Source: Klenkia soli (GTDB lineage: Bacteria; Actinomycetota; Actinomycetes; Mycobacteriales; Geodermatophilaceae). Taken from it: a stretch of 64,000 nt of DNA. The position numbers and the translations under genes were made by a program. The notes beneath the pieces are model-generated. The model saw only the letters and a program-made list of their open reading frames with translations. It did no database searches and was not told the origin of the DNA. The stretch is from NCBI RefSeq assembly GCF_900103975.1, contig NZ_FNIR01000004.1, positions 62,001 through 126,000 of the forward strand, read 5' to 3'. Shown here piece by piece: positions 56,476 through 64,000 of this stretch; positions within the stretch are counted from its first letter, which is position 1, and every line of letters begins with the position of its first letter.

Positions 56476-57222
56476 GTGTGCGGGCGCTATGCGGCCAGTC
56501 GCCGCCCCGAGGACCTGACCGTCGAGTTCGAGGCGGTGCCGGCACCGGACCAGGCGCCGTTGGCCGCCGACTACAACGTCGCGCCGACGAAGGACGTGTA
56601 CGTCGTCCGGCAGGCGAGGGAGCGGGACGCCGAGGGCGCGCCGACCGGGGCCAGCCACCGCGAGCTGCGCGTCGTCCGGTGGGGTCTGGTGCCCTCGTGG
56701 GCCAAGGACGTCTCGGTCGGCAACCGCATGCTCAACGCCCGGGTCGAGTCGCTGACCAGCAAGCCGGCGTTCGCCAAGGCGGCCCGGGCCCGCCGGTGCC
56801 TGGTTCCCGCCGACGGCTGGTACGAGTGGTCGCCGCGGGAGCACGCGCCGGGCAAGCAGCCCTGGTACGTCACCCCCGAGGACGGTTCCGGGCTGGCCTT
56901 CGCCGGGTTGTGGGAGGTCTGGGGGCGGGGCGACGACCGGGTCTACTCGTGCACCGTGATCACGGCACCGGCCGTCGGTGCGCTGACGCGCATCCACGAC
57001 CGCATGCCGTTGGTGCTGCCCCGCGACCGGTGGGCCGACTGGCTGGACCTGGGCCGCGACGACGTCGAGGCGCTGGTCGAGCCGACCCCGCCGGCGGTCG
57101 TCGAGGGCCTCGAGATCCGCCCCGTCGGCCCAGCCGTGGGCAACGTGGCCAACGGCGGCGAGCAGCTGACCGCCCGGCAGGAGTCGGTGGCCGAGCCGGC
57201 CGACCAACCGGCGCTGTTCTGA
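56476..57222 (+). CDS. SRAP/HMCES-family abasic-site protein (YedK type)
   Basis: The 248-residue protein starts with MCGRY, so Cys2 becomes N-terminal and can form a thiazolidine crosslink with abasic sites. Other SRAP residues are NVAPT (Asn), [27 protein letters not shown] and the catalytic His in IHDRMPLVL. It protects abasic sites in single-stranded DNA. GTG start with GGAGG five bases upstream and TACAGT (56426-56431) as -10. Followed directly by the spermidine-synthase-like gene. Confidence 0.95.
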   Translation: MCGRYAASRRPEDLTVEFEAVPAPDQAPLAADYNVAPTKDVYVVRQARERDAEGAPTGASHRELRVVRWGLVPSWAKDVSVGNRMLNARVESLTSKPAFAKAARARRCLVPADGWYEWSPREHAPGKQPWYVTPEDGSGLAFAGLWEVWGRGDDRVYSCTVITAPAVGALTRIHDRMPLVLPRDRWADWLDLGRDDVEALVEPTPPAVVEGLEIRPVGPAVGNVANGGEQLTARQESVAEPADQPALF

Positions 57223-58740
57223 GTGGCCCGCACCGAGGAGCCCGCCGTCGAGCCCGGGTCGCGCGCGCTGCCCGGCTGGGTCGCGGCCGTGGTCACGTTC
57301 CTGGCCTCCGGCGCGGTGCTGGTGCTCGAGATCGCCGGCCTCCGGCTGATCGCCCCCTACGTCGGCATCACGCTGCAGACCAACACCGCCGTGATCGGGT
57401 TCGCGCTGGCCGCGATCGCGGTGGGTGCCTGGGCCGGGGGAGCGGTGGCCGACCGACGCGACCCCCGCGGCCTGCTCGCCCCGCTGCTGGTCGCCGGCGG
57501 GGCGCTGGTGGTCGCCGTCGTGCCGGTGGTCCGGTTCGCCGGGGCACTGCTGTCCGGGGCGGACGCCGGCAGCGTGCTGCTGCTGGCCGCGGTCGCCGTC
57601 GTGCTGCCCGCCGCGCTGCTGTCGGCGGTGCCGCCGATGGTCGTCGCCCTCCAGCTGGGGAGCCTGCGCGAGACCGGTTCGGTGGTCGGCAAGCTGTCGG
57701 GCATCGGCACCCTGGGCGGCATCGCGGCCACCTTCGGCACCGGGTTCGTGCTCGTCGCCGTCCTGCCGACCAGCGTCATCCTGGTCGGCACCGGCCTCGT
57801 GGTGGTCGCCACCGGGATCGGTCTGCAGCTGCTGCTGCGCCGCACGGTGGCCGTGCGGTTGCCCGGCGCCCTGCTCGTGGCCGCGCTCGCGGGCACCGGC
57901 CTGGCCGTCGTCGCCCCCAGCCCGTGCCAGGTCGAGACGACCTACCACTGCGCGCGGGTGGTGGCCGACCCCGCCCGCGAGGGCGGCCGCACCCTGGTGC
58001 TCGACACCCTGCGGCACTCCTACGTCGACCTCGACGACCCGACCCACCTCGAGTTCGGCTACGTGCGCACGATCGCGTCGGTCACCGACACCCTCGCCCG
58101 GCCCGGCGAGGCGATCTCGGCGCTGCACGTCGGCGGGGGCGGGCTGACCCTGCCGCGCTACCTGGCCGACGTCCGCCCGGGCACCACCAGCCGGGTGCTG
58201 GAGGTCGACGCCGGCGTGCTGGCCGTCGACCGCGACGAGCTGGGGCTGGAGACCTCCGCGCAGCTGCGGGTCGACGTCGGCGACGCCCGCACCGGCCTCG
58301 CGCAGGAGCCCGGTGGCACCCGCGACCTGGTCGTCGGCGACGCCTTCGGGGGGTTGGCGGTGCCCTGGCAGCTGGCCACCGTCGAGGCCCTCGAGCTGGT
58401 CGACGGGGCGCTGACCGACGACGGCGTCTACGCGGTGAACCTCATCGACCACGGCCCGCTGTCCTTCCTGCGGGCCGAGCTGGCCACGATGCAGCAGGTC
58501 TTCCCGCACGTCGCCCTGCTCGCCCGCGGTCCGGTGGTCGAGGGGCGGGAGGGCGGCAACGTGGTCGCGGTCGCCTCGCGCAGCCCCCTGGACACCGCGG
58601 CGATCGCGGCGGCGCTGACCGGGCGGGCGCTGCCCTGGGAGATCGTGGCCGGCGCCGACCTCACCGCCTTCGTCGGCAGCGCCCCGGTGCTCACCGACGA
58701 CTTCGCCCCCGTCGACCAGCTGCTCACCCCGTACGGCTGA
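57223..58740 (+). CDS. Fused membrane/spermidine-synthase-like protein
   Basis: The 505-residue protein has about seven transmembrane helices (WVAAVVTFLASGAVLVLEI through LLVAALAGTGLAVV). A spermidine-synthase-like Rossmann domain (HVGGGGLTLPRYLADV, LEVDAGVLAVDRDELG, VVGDAFGG) then takes up the C-terminal half. Such fused proteins are widespread in actinobacteria; polyamine synthesis is unproven because key aminopropyltransferase residues vary. GTG begins immediately after the SRAP stop, so the two are co-transcribed. Confidence 0.87.
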   Translation: MARTEEPAVEPGSRALPGWVAAVVTFLASGAVLVLEIAGLRLIAPYVGITLQTNTAVIGFALAAIAVGAWAGGAVADRRDPRGLLAPLLVAGGALVVAVVPVVRFAGALLSGADAGSVLLLAAVAVVLPAALLSAVPPMVVALQLGSLRETGSVVGKLSGIGTLGGIAATFGTGFVLVAVLPTSVILVGTGLVVVATGIGLQLLLRRTVAVRLPGALLVAALAGTGLAVVAPSPCQVETTYHCARVVADPAREGGRTLVLDTLRHSYVDLDDPTHLEFGYVRTIASVTDTLARPGEAISALHVGGGGLTLPRYLADVRPGTTSRVLEVDAGVLAVDRDELGLETSAQLRVDVGDARTGLAQEPGGTRDLVVGDAFGGLAVPWQLATVEALELVDGALTDDGVYAVNLIDHGPLSFLRAELATMQQVFPHVALLARGPVVEGREGGNVVAVASRSPLDTAAIAAALTGRALPWEIVAGADLTAFVGSAPVLTDDFAPVDQLLTPYG

Positions 58741-58743
58741 CCC

Positions 58744-59220
58744 TCACCGGCCGATCGGCGCGGTGCGGGCCCGGGTCAGCCCTACCAGGTCGGCCGGTGC
58801 CAGCTCCACCTGCAGGCCGCGGCGGCCGCCGCTGACGCACACCGTCGGCAGGCCCAGCGCGCTCGCGTCCACGACGGTGGGCAGCGCCCTCCGCTGGCCC
58901 AGGGGGCTGATGCCGCCGCGCACGTACCCGCTGCTGCGCTCGGCGTCGCCGGGGTCGGCCATCACCGCCCTGCGGCCGCCCACCGCGGCGGCCAGGGCCT
59001 TGAGGTCCAGCTGCCCGCCGACGGGCACCACCGCCACGGTGAGCACGCCGTCGACCCGGGCGACCAGGGTCTTGAACACCCGGGCGGGGTCCTGGCCCAG
59101 GGCGTGCACGGCGGCCTCGCCGTAGCCCTGGCCGGTCTCGTGGTCGTCGGGGTCGTAGCTGCGCACCTCGAAGGCGACACCCGCCTTCTCCAGCACCCGC
59201 AGCGCGGGGGTCGCCGCCAT
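58744..59220 (-). CDS. ybaK: Cys-tRNA(Pro)/Cys-tRNA(Cys) deacylase YbaK
   Basis: The 158-residue YbaK/EbsC-type editing protein has RVFKTLVARVDG with the conserved Lys, VAVVPVGGQLDLKALA and the GYVRGGISPLGQRRALP signature. It hydrolyses mischarged Cys-tRNA(Pro). ATG at 59220 with TAGGGT six bases upstream (leaderless). Divergent from sigR; convergent with the spermidine-synthase-like gene. Confidence 0.93.
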   Translation of the reverse strand: MAATPALRVLEKAGVAFEVRSYDPDDHETGQGYGEAAVHALGQDPARVFKTLVARVDGVLTVAVVPVGGQLDLKALAAAVGGRRAVMADPGDAERSSGYVRGGISPLGQRRALPTVVDASALGLPTVCVSGGRRGLQVELAPADLVGLTRARTAPIGR

Positions 59221-59232
59221 GCCGTGACCCTA
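59218..59232 (-). promoter_or_regulatory. Candidate leaderless promoter of ybaK
   Basis: On the minus strand TAGGGT (complement of 59227-59232) lies 6 nt before the ATG at 59220. Confidence 0.5.
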
Positions 59233-59251
59233 GGGCCGACCCGGGCCGGCG

Positions 59252-59279
59252 GGGAATGCGACGGGGGGCCACGACGCTG
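59252..59279 (+). promoter_or_regulatory. Candidate SigR/SigH autoregulatory promoter
   Basis: GGGAAT (59252-59257), exactly 18 bp, GCTG (59276-59279). This fits the SigR consensus except one -10 base. Transcription would start next to the in-frame GTG at 59288, giving an N-terminally extended SigR. Confidence 0.6.
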
Positions 59280-59287
59280 CAGGGACC

Positions 59288-59431
59288 GTGACCAGTGCAG
59301 CGCTACCGACGAGGGCCCGCCCGGCCGTGGTCCCCTCGGCGACCCGTCGTCCGCCCGGCCGCGCGGTGCCCGCGCGACTAGGATCGTCCGACGTGGTGTC
59401 CCGTCTGCGGGCGCCGCAGAGAGGACGGTCG
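59288..59431 (+). other. N-terminal extension encoding a longer SigR isoform
   Basis: The sigR frame is open upstream to GTG 59288, which lies 8 nt after the SigR-like promoter. Using it adds 48 residues ((M)[16 protein letters not shown]...). A TAGGAT -10 (59379-59384) inside this stretch would instead drive the short form, either leaderless from GTG 59393 or from the Shine-Dalgarno-equipped GTG 59432. S. coelicolor SigR is made as short and extended isoforms in the same way. Confidence 0.5.
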
Positions 59432-60133
59432 GTGCCCGACGACAGCACGGAAGACACCACGGACGACACCGGGTCGACCACCCCCGCGGCGGTCGAGACC
59501 CCCGAGGCCCGGGCCGACGGCAGCCGCAGCGAGCAGACCGAGACCCGCGCCCAGCGCGACGCCCGCTTCGAGCGCGACGCCCTGCCCTTCCTGGACCAGC
59601 TGTACCCGGCGGCGCTGCGGATGACCCGCAACCCGGCCGACGCCGAGGACCTCGTGCAGGAGACGTTCGTCAAGGCCTACTCCGCGTTCCACCAGTTCGC
59701 CGAGGGCACGAACCTCAAGGCCTGGCTGTACCGGATCCTGACCAACACCTACATCAACAACTACCGCAAGAAGCAGCGGCAGCCGCAGCAGTACCCCACC
59801 GACCAGGTGCAGGACTGGCAGCTGTTCGCCGCCGAGGAGCACAGCTCCAGCGGTCTGCGGTCGGCCGAGATGGAGGCGCTGGACCACCTCCCCGACACCG
59901 ACATCAAGGACGCCCTGCAGCAGCTGCCCGAGGACTTCCGGCTCGCGGTCTACCTGGCCGACGTCGAGGGCTTCGCCTACAAGGAGATCGCCGAGATCAT
60001 GGGCACGCCCATCGGCACGGTGATGTCCCGGCTGCACCGCGGGCGGCGCGGGCTGCAGAAGCTGCTGGCCGGCTACGCCCGGGAGCGCGGGTTCGCCCGG
60101 GCGGGTGCCTTCGAGGAGGGATCGGCATCGTGA
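59432..60133 (+). CDS. sigR: SigR/SigH-type ECF RNA polymerase sigma factor
   Basis: The core 233-residue ECF sigma factor has region 2 ([46 protein letters not shown]). Region 4 carries [16 protein letters not shown] and [26 protein letters not shown]. It directs the thiol-oxidative-stress regulon from GGAAT/GTT promoters. The GTG at 59432 has GAGG seven bases upstream; longer isoforms start at 59393 or 59288. It is coupled to the anti-sigma gene by GTGA. Confidence 0.95.
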   Translation: MPDDSTEDTTDDTGSTTPAAVETPEARADGSRSEQTETRAQRDARFERDALPFLDQLYPAALRMTRNPADAEDLVQETFVKAYSAFHQFAEGTNLKAWLYRILTNTYINNYRKKQRQPQQYPTDQVQDWQLFAAEEHSSSGLRSAEMEALDHLPDTDIKDALQQLPEDFRLAVYLADVEGFAYKEIAEIMGTPIGTVMSRLHRGRRGLQKLLAGYARERGFARAGAFEEGSAS

Positions 60134-60453
60134 GCGACACGAACACCGGCGACACCCAGATCAACAGCTGCGACGACGTGCTCAGCCACGTCTTCGAGTT
60201 CCTCGACCACGAGACCGGCGACGAGCGTCGTGCCGTCATCGCCGAGCACCTCGAGGACTGCTCCCCGTGCCTGCGGGAGTTCGGCATCGAGCAGGAGTTC
60301 AAGGCCCTGGTGCGCAAGCGCTGCGGTGGCGACCCCACGCCGATGGGGCTCAAGGACCGGATCAAGCTCCAGCTGACCCAGGTCGCCTTCGAGGAGAACG
60401 GCACCACGGTCACCGTCGAGCAGGTCACGGTGGAGCGCACCGCCGAACGCTGA
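60130..60453 (+). CDS. rsrA: Zinc anti-sigma factor RsrA/RshA
   Basis: The 107-residue ZAS-family anti-sigma factor has the zinc site HLEDCSPC (HxxxCxxC) and an upstream Cys in [10 protein letters not shown]. In RsrA, oxidation of the Cys pair ejects zinc and releases SigR. GTG start in a GTGA overlap with sigR ensures matched synthesis. A perfect 16-bp terminator hairpin follows. Confidence 0.95.
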   Translation: MSDTNTGDTQINSCDDVLSHVFEFLDHETGDERRAVIAEHLEDCSPCLREFGIEQEFKALVRKRCGGDPTPMGLKDRIKLQLTQVAFEENGTTVTVEQVTVERTAER

Positions 60454-60479
60454 GCACGGACGCGCTGAGCACGGACGAC

Positions 60480-60514
60480 GGAGGGCCCGGACGACGACGT
60501 CGTCCGGGCCCTCC
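60480..60514. terminator. sigR-rsrA terminator hairpin
   Basis: Perfect 16-bp arms (60480-60495 and 60499-60514, GGAGGGCCCGGACGAC and complement) around GAC, between rsrA and the convergent bL37 gene. It can serve both directions. Confidence 0.8.
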
Positions 60515-60528
60515 TGCGCTCGCCTGGT

Positions 60529-60603
60529 TCAGGCGTTGGGGCGCTTGCCGTGGTTGGCGCCGCTCTTCTTGCGGGCGCGCCGCTTGCGTCCACGCTTGGA
60601 CAT
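60529..60603 (-). CDS. Ribosomal protein bL37
   Basis: This 24-residue, very basic peptide (MSKRGRKRRARKK..., ending ANHGKRPNA) matches bL37, the short actinobacterial 50S protein found in mycobacterial ribosome structures. ATG at 60603 has AGGAGGG six bases upstream. It is short enough to be missed by most gene finders. Convergent with rsrA, with a shared terminator. Confidence 0.9.
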   Translation of the reverse strand: MSKRGRKRRARKKSGANHGKRPNA

Positions 60604-60789
60604 CGCTGCCCTCCTCTCCTCACGGGGTCCCGAGCTCCTCGGGCACCGGCCGTCCAGGGTCTCACGAGCCCCGGCCCGCGCGCCGGACGTCCTCGACCCG
60701 CCGGGTGGTGGAGGGTGTGCGGGGACGTCATCCGGGCATGGACCGGGGGGAGCGCGGGGGACGAGCTCCGGGCAGGACGGGGGCGGGCA

Positions 60790-61821
60790 GTGGCGGACAC
60801 CGGCGGGACGGGCATCGGGAGCGTCCTGGTGGCGGGGCGCGGGCCCATGGCGTGCGCGGTGATCCGGGCCGCCGAGGTGCTCGGGGTGAAGACGGTCGCC
60901 GTGCACTCGGCCAGCGAGCGCGACGCCCGGCACGTACGGCTGGCCGACGACTCGGTGTGGCTCGGCCCGGCGCCGGCCGCGGAGTCCTACCTGTCGGTGC
61001 CCCGCCTGGTCGAGGCCGCCCGGCGCAGCGGGGTCGACGCGGTCCTGCCGGTGCCCCCGGCGCTGGCCGGGAACGCCGAGCTGGCCGCGGCGGTCGTGGC
61101 GGCCGGGCTGACCTGGGTCGGACCGGCGGCCGGGGTGCTGGAGCGGCTGGGCGGCGACGGCGTCGAGCCGGCCAGCGCGCAGGGTTTCCTCGCCGTCGTC
61201 ACCCCCGACGGACTCCGGCACGTGACCCCGGTCCGGCGGGACCGGGACGCCGGCACCGCGCGGGTCTCCTGGACACCGGCCGGGTGGCCGGCGGGTGGGG
61301 GGCTCGAGCTGCCCCGGGCCGCCCGCCGGCTCGCCGAGGTCGGCTGGCGGGGGCTGGTCACCGTGGGCATCGACCCCGACGGCGAGCTCGCCGAGGTGGC
61401 CGCCGGGTTCTCCCTGGACCTCGCCGTCCTCGAGCGGGCGCACGCGGTCGACGCCGTCGACCTCGCGCTGCGCTGCGCCTCCGGCCGGCTGCGTCCCGAC
61501 CGGCGCACCCCGCCCCGCCCGGCGGTGGTCGCCCAGCTGCGCGCCACGCTGCCGCCCGGCACACCGGGGCGGGTCACCGGCCGGCTGCCCGACCTCGTGG
61601 GCCCGGTCGACGCCGAGGTCGTGGCGGTCGGCGGCTACGCACCCGGCGACCGGCTGGACGGCTGGTACGACGCGCTCCTCGCCACGGTGAGCGCCAGCGG
61701 ACCGGACACCGCCGCGGCGGCCGGCCGGGTGGTCGACGTCCTCTCCGGGCTGCCCGCCACCGGGGTGCCGCACGACGGCGACGCGGTGCGCGAGGTGCTG
61801 CGCCAGCTCGCCGCAGCCTGA
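60790..61821 (+). CDS. Degenerate biotin-carboxylase-like protein
   Basis: The 343-residue protein starts like the biotin-carboxylase N-domain (VLVAGRGPMACAVIRAAEVLG, VAVHSASERDARHVRLADD, GPAPAAESYLSVPRLVEAA, GLTWVGPAAGVLERLGGD). It ends with remnants of the C-domain (RRLAEVGWRGLVTVGID, GYAPGDRLDGWYDALLATV). Most of the ATP-grasp B-domain, including the Gly-rich loop, is missing, and the EMNxRxQVEH catalytic segment is replaced by EVAAGFSLDLAVLERAHAV. It is therefore probably inactive. GTG at 60790. It lies 74 bp before an orphan biotin carrier gene. Confidence 0.75.
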   Translation: MADTGGTGIGSVLVAGRGPMACAVIRAAEVLGVKTVAVHSASERDARHVRLADDSVWLGPAPAAESYLSVPRLVEAARRSGVDAVLPVPPALAGNAELAAAVVAAGLTWVGPAAGVLERLGGDGVEPASAQGFLAVVTPDGLRHVTPVRRDRDAGTARVSWTPAGWPAGGGLELPRAARRLAEVGWRGLVTVGIDPDGELAEVAAGFSLDLAVLERAHAVDAVDLALRCASGRLRPDRRTPPRPAVVAQLRATLPPGTPGRVTGRLPDLVGPVDAEVVAVGGYAPGDRLDGWYDALLATVSASGPDTAAAAGRVVDVLSGLPATGVPHDGDAVREVLRQLAAA

Positions 61822-61895
61822 TCCGGCGCCCGTCGCGGGGTGGTTGGATGGTCCCGACACACCCGAGACACCCACGAGCACGAGGAGGTCCGCCG

Positions 61896-62117
61896 GTGGC
61901 GGTCGAGGAGATCCACGCCGAGATGGTCTCCAGCGTGTGGAAGGTGCTGGTCGCCCCCGGCGCCGAGGTGGCCGCCGGCGACACGCTGGTCATCCTCGAG
62001 TCCATGAAGATGGAGATCCCGGTGCTGACCGAGCGGGCGGGCACCGTCACCGAGCTGCACGTGGTCGAGGGCGAGGTCCTCCAGGAGGGCGACCTCATCG
62101 CGACCGTCACCGCCTAG
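61896..62117 (+). CDS. Small biotin/lipoyl attachment domain protein (TB7.3-like)
   Basis: The 73-residue protein is a lone biotinyl domain with ILESMKMEIPV (biotinylated Lys in MKM), VAPGAEVAAGD and the closing EGDLIATVTA. GTG start with GAGGAGGT six bases upstream. M. tuberculosis TB7.3 (Rv3221c) is a similar orphan near sigH. No transcarboxylase lies nearby except the degenerate biotin carboxylase. It is followed 6 bp later by the PdtaS-like kinase, which suggests one transcript. Confidence 0.92.
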   Translation: MAVEEIHAEMVSSVWKVLVAPGAEVAAGDTLVILESMKMEIPVLTERAGTVTELHVVEGEVLQEGDLIATVTA

Positions 62118-62123
62118 TCGCAG

Positions 62124-63611
62124 GTGACCCAGCGCAGCAGCCTGTCCGAGCGGCTCTCCCGTGCGCCCGCGGTCAGCCCGTCGCAGGCCGACCACGCCCG
62201 CCGCCTGGTCGCCGACTGGCAGCTGCTGGCCGACCTGTCCTTCGCCGACCTGACGCTGTGGGTGCCGCTGCCGGGCGGTGCCTGGTGGTGCGTCGCGCAG
62301 GTGCGCCCGCTGACCGCGTCGACCACCCAGCCCGAGGACCTCGTGGGTGTCGAGGTGGCCGCCGCCGAGGCGGGCTCCTTCGTGCAGGTGCACCAGGAGG
62401 GCGAGCCGGTCGTCGAGGAACCCGACGGCACCGGGTCGGCCCCTCGGCGCCGCGAGGTGCTGCCGGTGCGGCACGAGGGCGCCGTCGTCGCGGTGCTCGC
62501 GCGGGACACCCGCATCTCGGCGACCCGCCCGCCGTCGGAGCTCGAGCTCACCTACCTCGACATCGCCGCGGAGCTCGGCCAGATGGTCTCGGCGGGCACC
62601 TTCCCGCCGCGCATGCTCGAGGACGCCGAGATGAGTCCCCGGGTCGGCGACGGCCTGGTGCGCCTGGACGGCGACGGGCGGGCGGTCTACGCCAGCCCCA
62701 ACGCGCTGTCGGCCTACCGCCGGATGGGGTTGTCCGGCGACGTCGTCGGCGCCGACCTCGCCGAGCTGACCCGTCGCTCGGCGACCGACCGGGTCGTCGG
62801 CGAGGTCGTCGCGGCGCACATCGCGGCCGCGGTCGCCGGGCGGTACCCCGACCCGCTGGACGTCGAGGGCGACGGAGCCACGATGCTGGTCCGCGCCCTG
62901 CCGCTGCAGGCACCCGGCGGTGAGCACGGCGCCCTGGTGCTGGTGCGCGACGTGACCGACGTGCGCCGGCGCGACCGGGCGCTGATGACCAAGGACGCCA
63001 CCATCCGCGAGATCCACCACCGGGTGAAGAACAACCTGCAGACGGTGGCCGCGCTGCTGCGGCTGCAGGCCCGGCGGGTGGCCGAGCCCGCGGCCCGGGA
63101 CGCCCTGCTGGAGGCGGTGCGCCGGGTGGCGTCGATCGCGGTCGTGCACGACACGCTGGCCGGCAGCCGGGAGGACGTCGTCGACGTGGACGAGGTGCTC
63201 GACCAGGTGCTGCCGATGCTGGGCGACGTCGCCTCGGTGGGGCCCGCGGCGAGGATCGGCCGCACGGGCCGGTTCGGCGAGCTGCCGGCGGTGAACGCCA
63301 CCCCGCTGGTGCTGGCGGTCACCGAGCTGATGCACAACGCCGTCGAGCACGCGTTCGTCGGGGCCGCCGCCGGCCGCATCGAGCTCGTCGCCGAGCGGGA
63401 CGGCCACGACCTCGTGGTGCGCATCGCCGACGACGGACGGGGGCTGCCCCCCGGCTTCGACGTCACGGCCAGCAAGGGCCTGGGTCTGCAGATCGTGCGC
63501 ACCCTGGTCACCAGCGAGCTGCACGGCCGGCTGGAGATCACCGCGCCGGCCGAGGGTCCGGGTACGGTCGCCGTCCTCACCCTGCCGGGGGCCGGCCGCT
63601 CCCGCCGCTGA
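62124..63611 (+). CDS. pdtaS: PdtaS-type sensor histidine kinase
   Basis: This 495-residue soluble kinase has a GAF-like domain (about 30-160), a PAS domain (about 170-280, MSPRVGDGLVRLDGDGRAVY), HisKA_2 with the phospho-His in IREIHHRVKNNLQT, and an HATPase (ELMHNAVEHAF, IADDGRGLPPGF, GLGLQIVRTLV). There are no transmembrane segments. In mycobacteria PdtaS phosphorylates PdtaR, an ANTAR regulator. PdtaR itself is not in the window, but another ANTAR protein lies at 28.9 kb. GTG start 6 bp after the biotin-carrier gene. Confidence 0.92.
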   Translation: MTQRSSLSERLSRAPAVSPSQADHARRLVADWQLLADLSFADLTLWVPLPGGAWWCVAQVRPLTASTTQPEDLVGVEVAAAEAGSFVQVHQEGEPVVEEPDGTGSAPRRREVLPVRHEGAVVAVLARDTRISATRPPSELELTYLDIAAELGQMVSAGTFPPRMLEDAEMSPRVGDGLVRLDGDGRAVYASPNALSAYRRMGLSGDVVGADLAELTRRSATDRVVGEVVAAHIAAAVAGRYPDPLDVEGDGATMLVRALPLQAPGGEHGALVLVRDVTDVRRRDRALMTKDATIREIHHRVKNNLQTVAALLRLQARRVAEPAARDALLEAVRRVASIAVVHDTLAGSREDVVDVDEVLDQVLPMLGDVASVGPAARIGRTGRFGELPAVNATPLVLAVTELMHNAVEHAFVGAAAGRIELVAERDGHDLVVRIADDGRGLPPGFDVTASKGLGLQIVRTLVTSELHGRLEITAPAEGPGTVAVLTLPGAGRSRR

Positions 63612-63616
63612 CGACG

Positions 63617-63673
63617 GAGGACCCCGCCCTCGTCGGCCCGGTCCTGCTCGGGGCGACGAGGAGCGGGGTCCTC
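63617..63673. terminator. Bidirectional hairpin between pdtaS and whiB1
   Basis: Arms of about 19-20 nt (63617-63635, GAGGACCCCGCC..., and 63654-63673) pair with one bulged base around an 18-nt loop, between convergent genes. Confidence 0.7.
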
Positions 63674-63701
63674 GAGGTCGTTCGGTGCGTCGGCGGGGAC
63701 G

Positions 63702-63953
63702 TCAGGCGGTGCGGACGCGGGCGCGCTGGGTGCGCCGCTTGAGCGCCCGGCGCTCGTCCTCGGAGAGCCCGCCCCAGACACCGGAGTCCTGGCCGGAGGT
63801 CAGCGCCCACTCGAGGCAGGACTGCACCACCGGACAGTGGTGGCACACAGCCTTGGCCTGGTCGATCTGGGTGACCGCAGGGCCCGTCGTCCCGATGGGG
63901 AAGAAGAGCTCGGGGTCCTCGTCCCGGCAGAGGGCGCGGTGGCGCCAGTCCAT
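63702..63953 (-). CDS. whiB1: WhiB1-type transcription factor
   Basis: The 83-residue WhiB protein has cluster cysteines in ALCRDEDPELFFP and VCHHCPVVQSC, the GVWGGLSEDERR turn and a basic C-terminus (RRTQRARVRTA) without an AT-hook. WhiB1 holds an NO-sensitive 4Fe-4S cluster, contacts SigA and is essential in mycobacteria. ATG with GAGGAG nine bases upstream. Its position beside pdtaS matches Rv3219-Rv3220c. The window ends 47 bp upstream, cutting its promoter region. Confidence 0.94.
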   Translation of the reverse strand: MDWRHRALCRDEDPELFFPIGTTGPAVTQIDQAKAVCHHCPVVQSCLEWALTSGQDSGVWGGLSEDERRALKRRTQRARVRTA

Positions 63954-64000
63954 GTCGGTGTGCTCCTCGGTGTCGTCTACGGTGTGCCCGTACCCCGGGT

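Noticed and set aside
1-64000. CRISPR arrays, prophage or insertion sequences
   Set aside because: The tandem repeats found are 12, 30 and 47 bp without spacers, and no integrase, transposase or phage structural gene is present.

Overview
The window is about 64 kb of very GC-rich DNA with strong third-position G/C bias. It is packed with genes and rich in GTG starts and 4-bp ATGA/GTGA stop-start overlaps. The gene content is actinobacterial: WhiB proteins, AdnAB helicase-nucleases, a mycothiol-type mycoredoxin, a SigR/RsrA pair, MoeZ, UPF0182, DUF3107, DUF3152 and the 24-residue ribosomal protein bL37. The overall style suggests a Geodermatophilaceae-like genus, but that is only an inference. 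I see no prophage, insertion sequence, CRISPR array or clear genomic island. This is chromosomal core sequence.

Layout. (1) 1-5 kb: the tail of a RecB-type nuclease, an MpaB-family oxygenase and alpha/beta-hydrolase pair, a PQQ-type beta-propeller membrane protein and an RhlE-type DEAD-box helicase. (2) 5-12.5 kb: a ferritin-like protein, DUF3107, TetR, a hydrolase, a DUF3152 metalloprotease-like protein, MoeZ, a four-copy 47-bp tandem repeat, a mycothiol-dependent-enzyme-like protein and a Pro/Ser-rich membrane protein. (3) 12.5-32 kb: an alkyltransferase-like protein, AdnA-AdnB, an M20 dipeptidase, a Ser/Thr kinase, an M16 protease pair, NudC, a degenerate uridine kinase, an ANTAR protein, mycoredoxin and UvrD2. 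(4) 32-42 kb: WhiB7 with a long attenuator-like leader, an ABC1 kinase with a ThiF-like partner, metalloproteases, a YlbL/Lon-like protease and UPF0182. As far as I remember, blocks 1-4 follow the gene order of Mycobacterium tuberculosis Rv3212 back to Rv3193c. (5) 42-51 kb: two initiator tRNAs, a DsbA-like protein convergent with NhaA, a VOC protein, a frameshifted ORF between GATCACGGACC dyads, the CBS/CGL transsulfuration operon, two aldo/keto reductases and an XdhC-like protein. (6) 51-64 kb: hisN, rsgA-aroA, an aldehyde dehydrogenase, SRAP, YbaK, sigR-rsrA, bL37, a degenerate biotin carboxylase with an orphan biotin carrier, a PdtaS-type histidine kinase and WhiB1. This resembles Rv3228-Rv3219.

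Themes. Thiol-redox control is prominent. Five sites resemble SigR/SigH promoters (GGAA-type -35, 18-19 bp spacer, GTT-type -10). They lie before sigR, mycoredoxin, moeZ, the DsbA-like gene and a 57-residue protein. DNA repair is a second theme (AdnAB, UvrD2, ATL, SRAP, the RecB-type nuclease). At least fourteen starts have a -10-like hexamer 6-8 nt upstream, so leaderless transcription looks common. The most promising less-described items are: the whiB7 leader and the coupled 76-residue ORF; the pseudo-biotin carboxylase with its biotin carrier; the four-cysteine extracytoplasmic domain shared by the kinase and a stand-alone membrane protein; apparent CTG starts at CTGA overlaps; and the GATCA-centred intergenic dyads.
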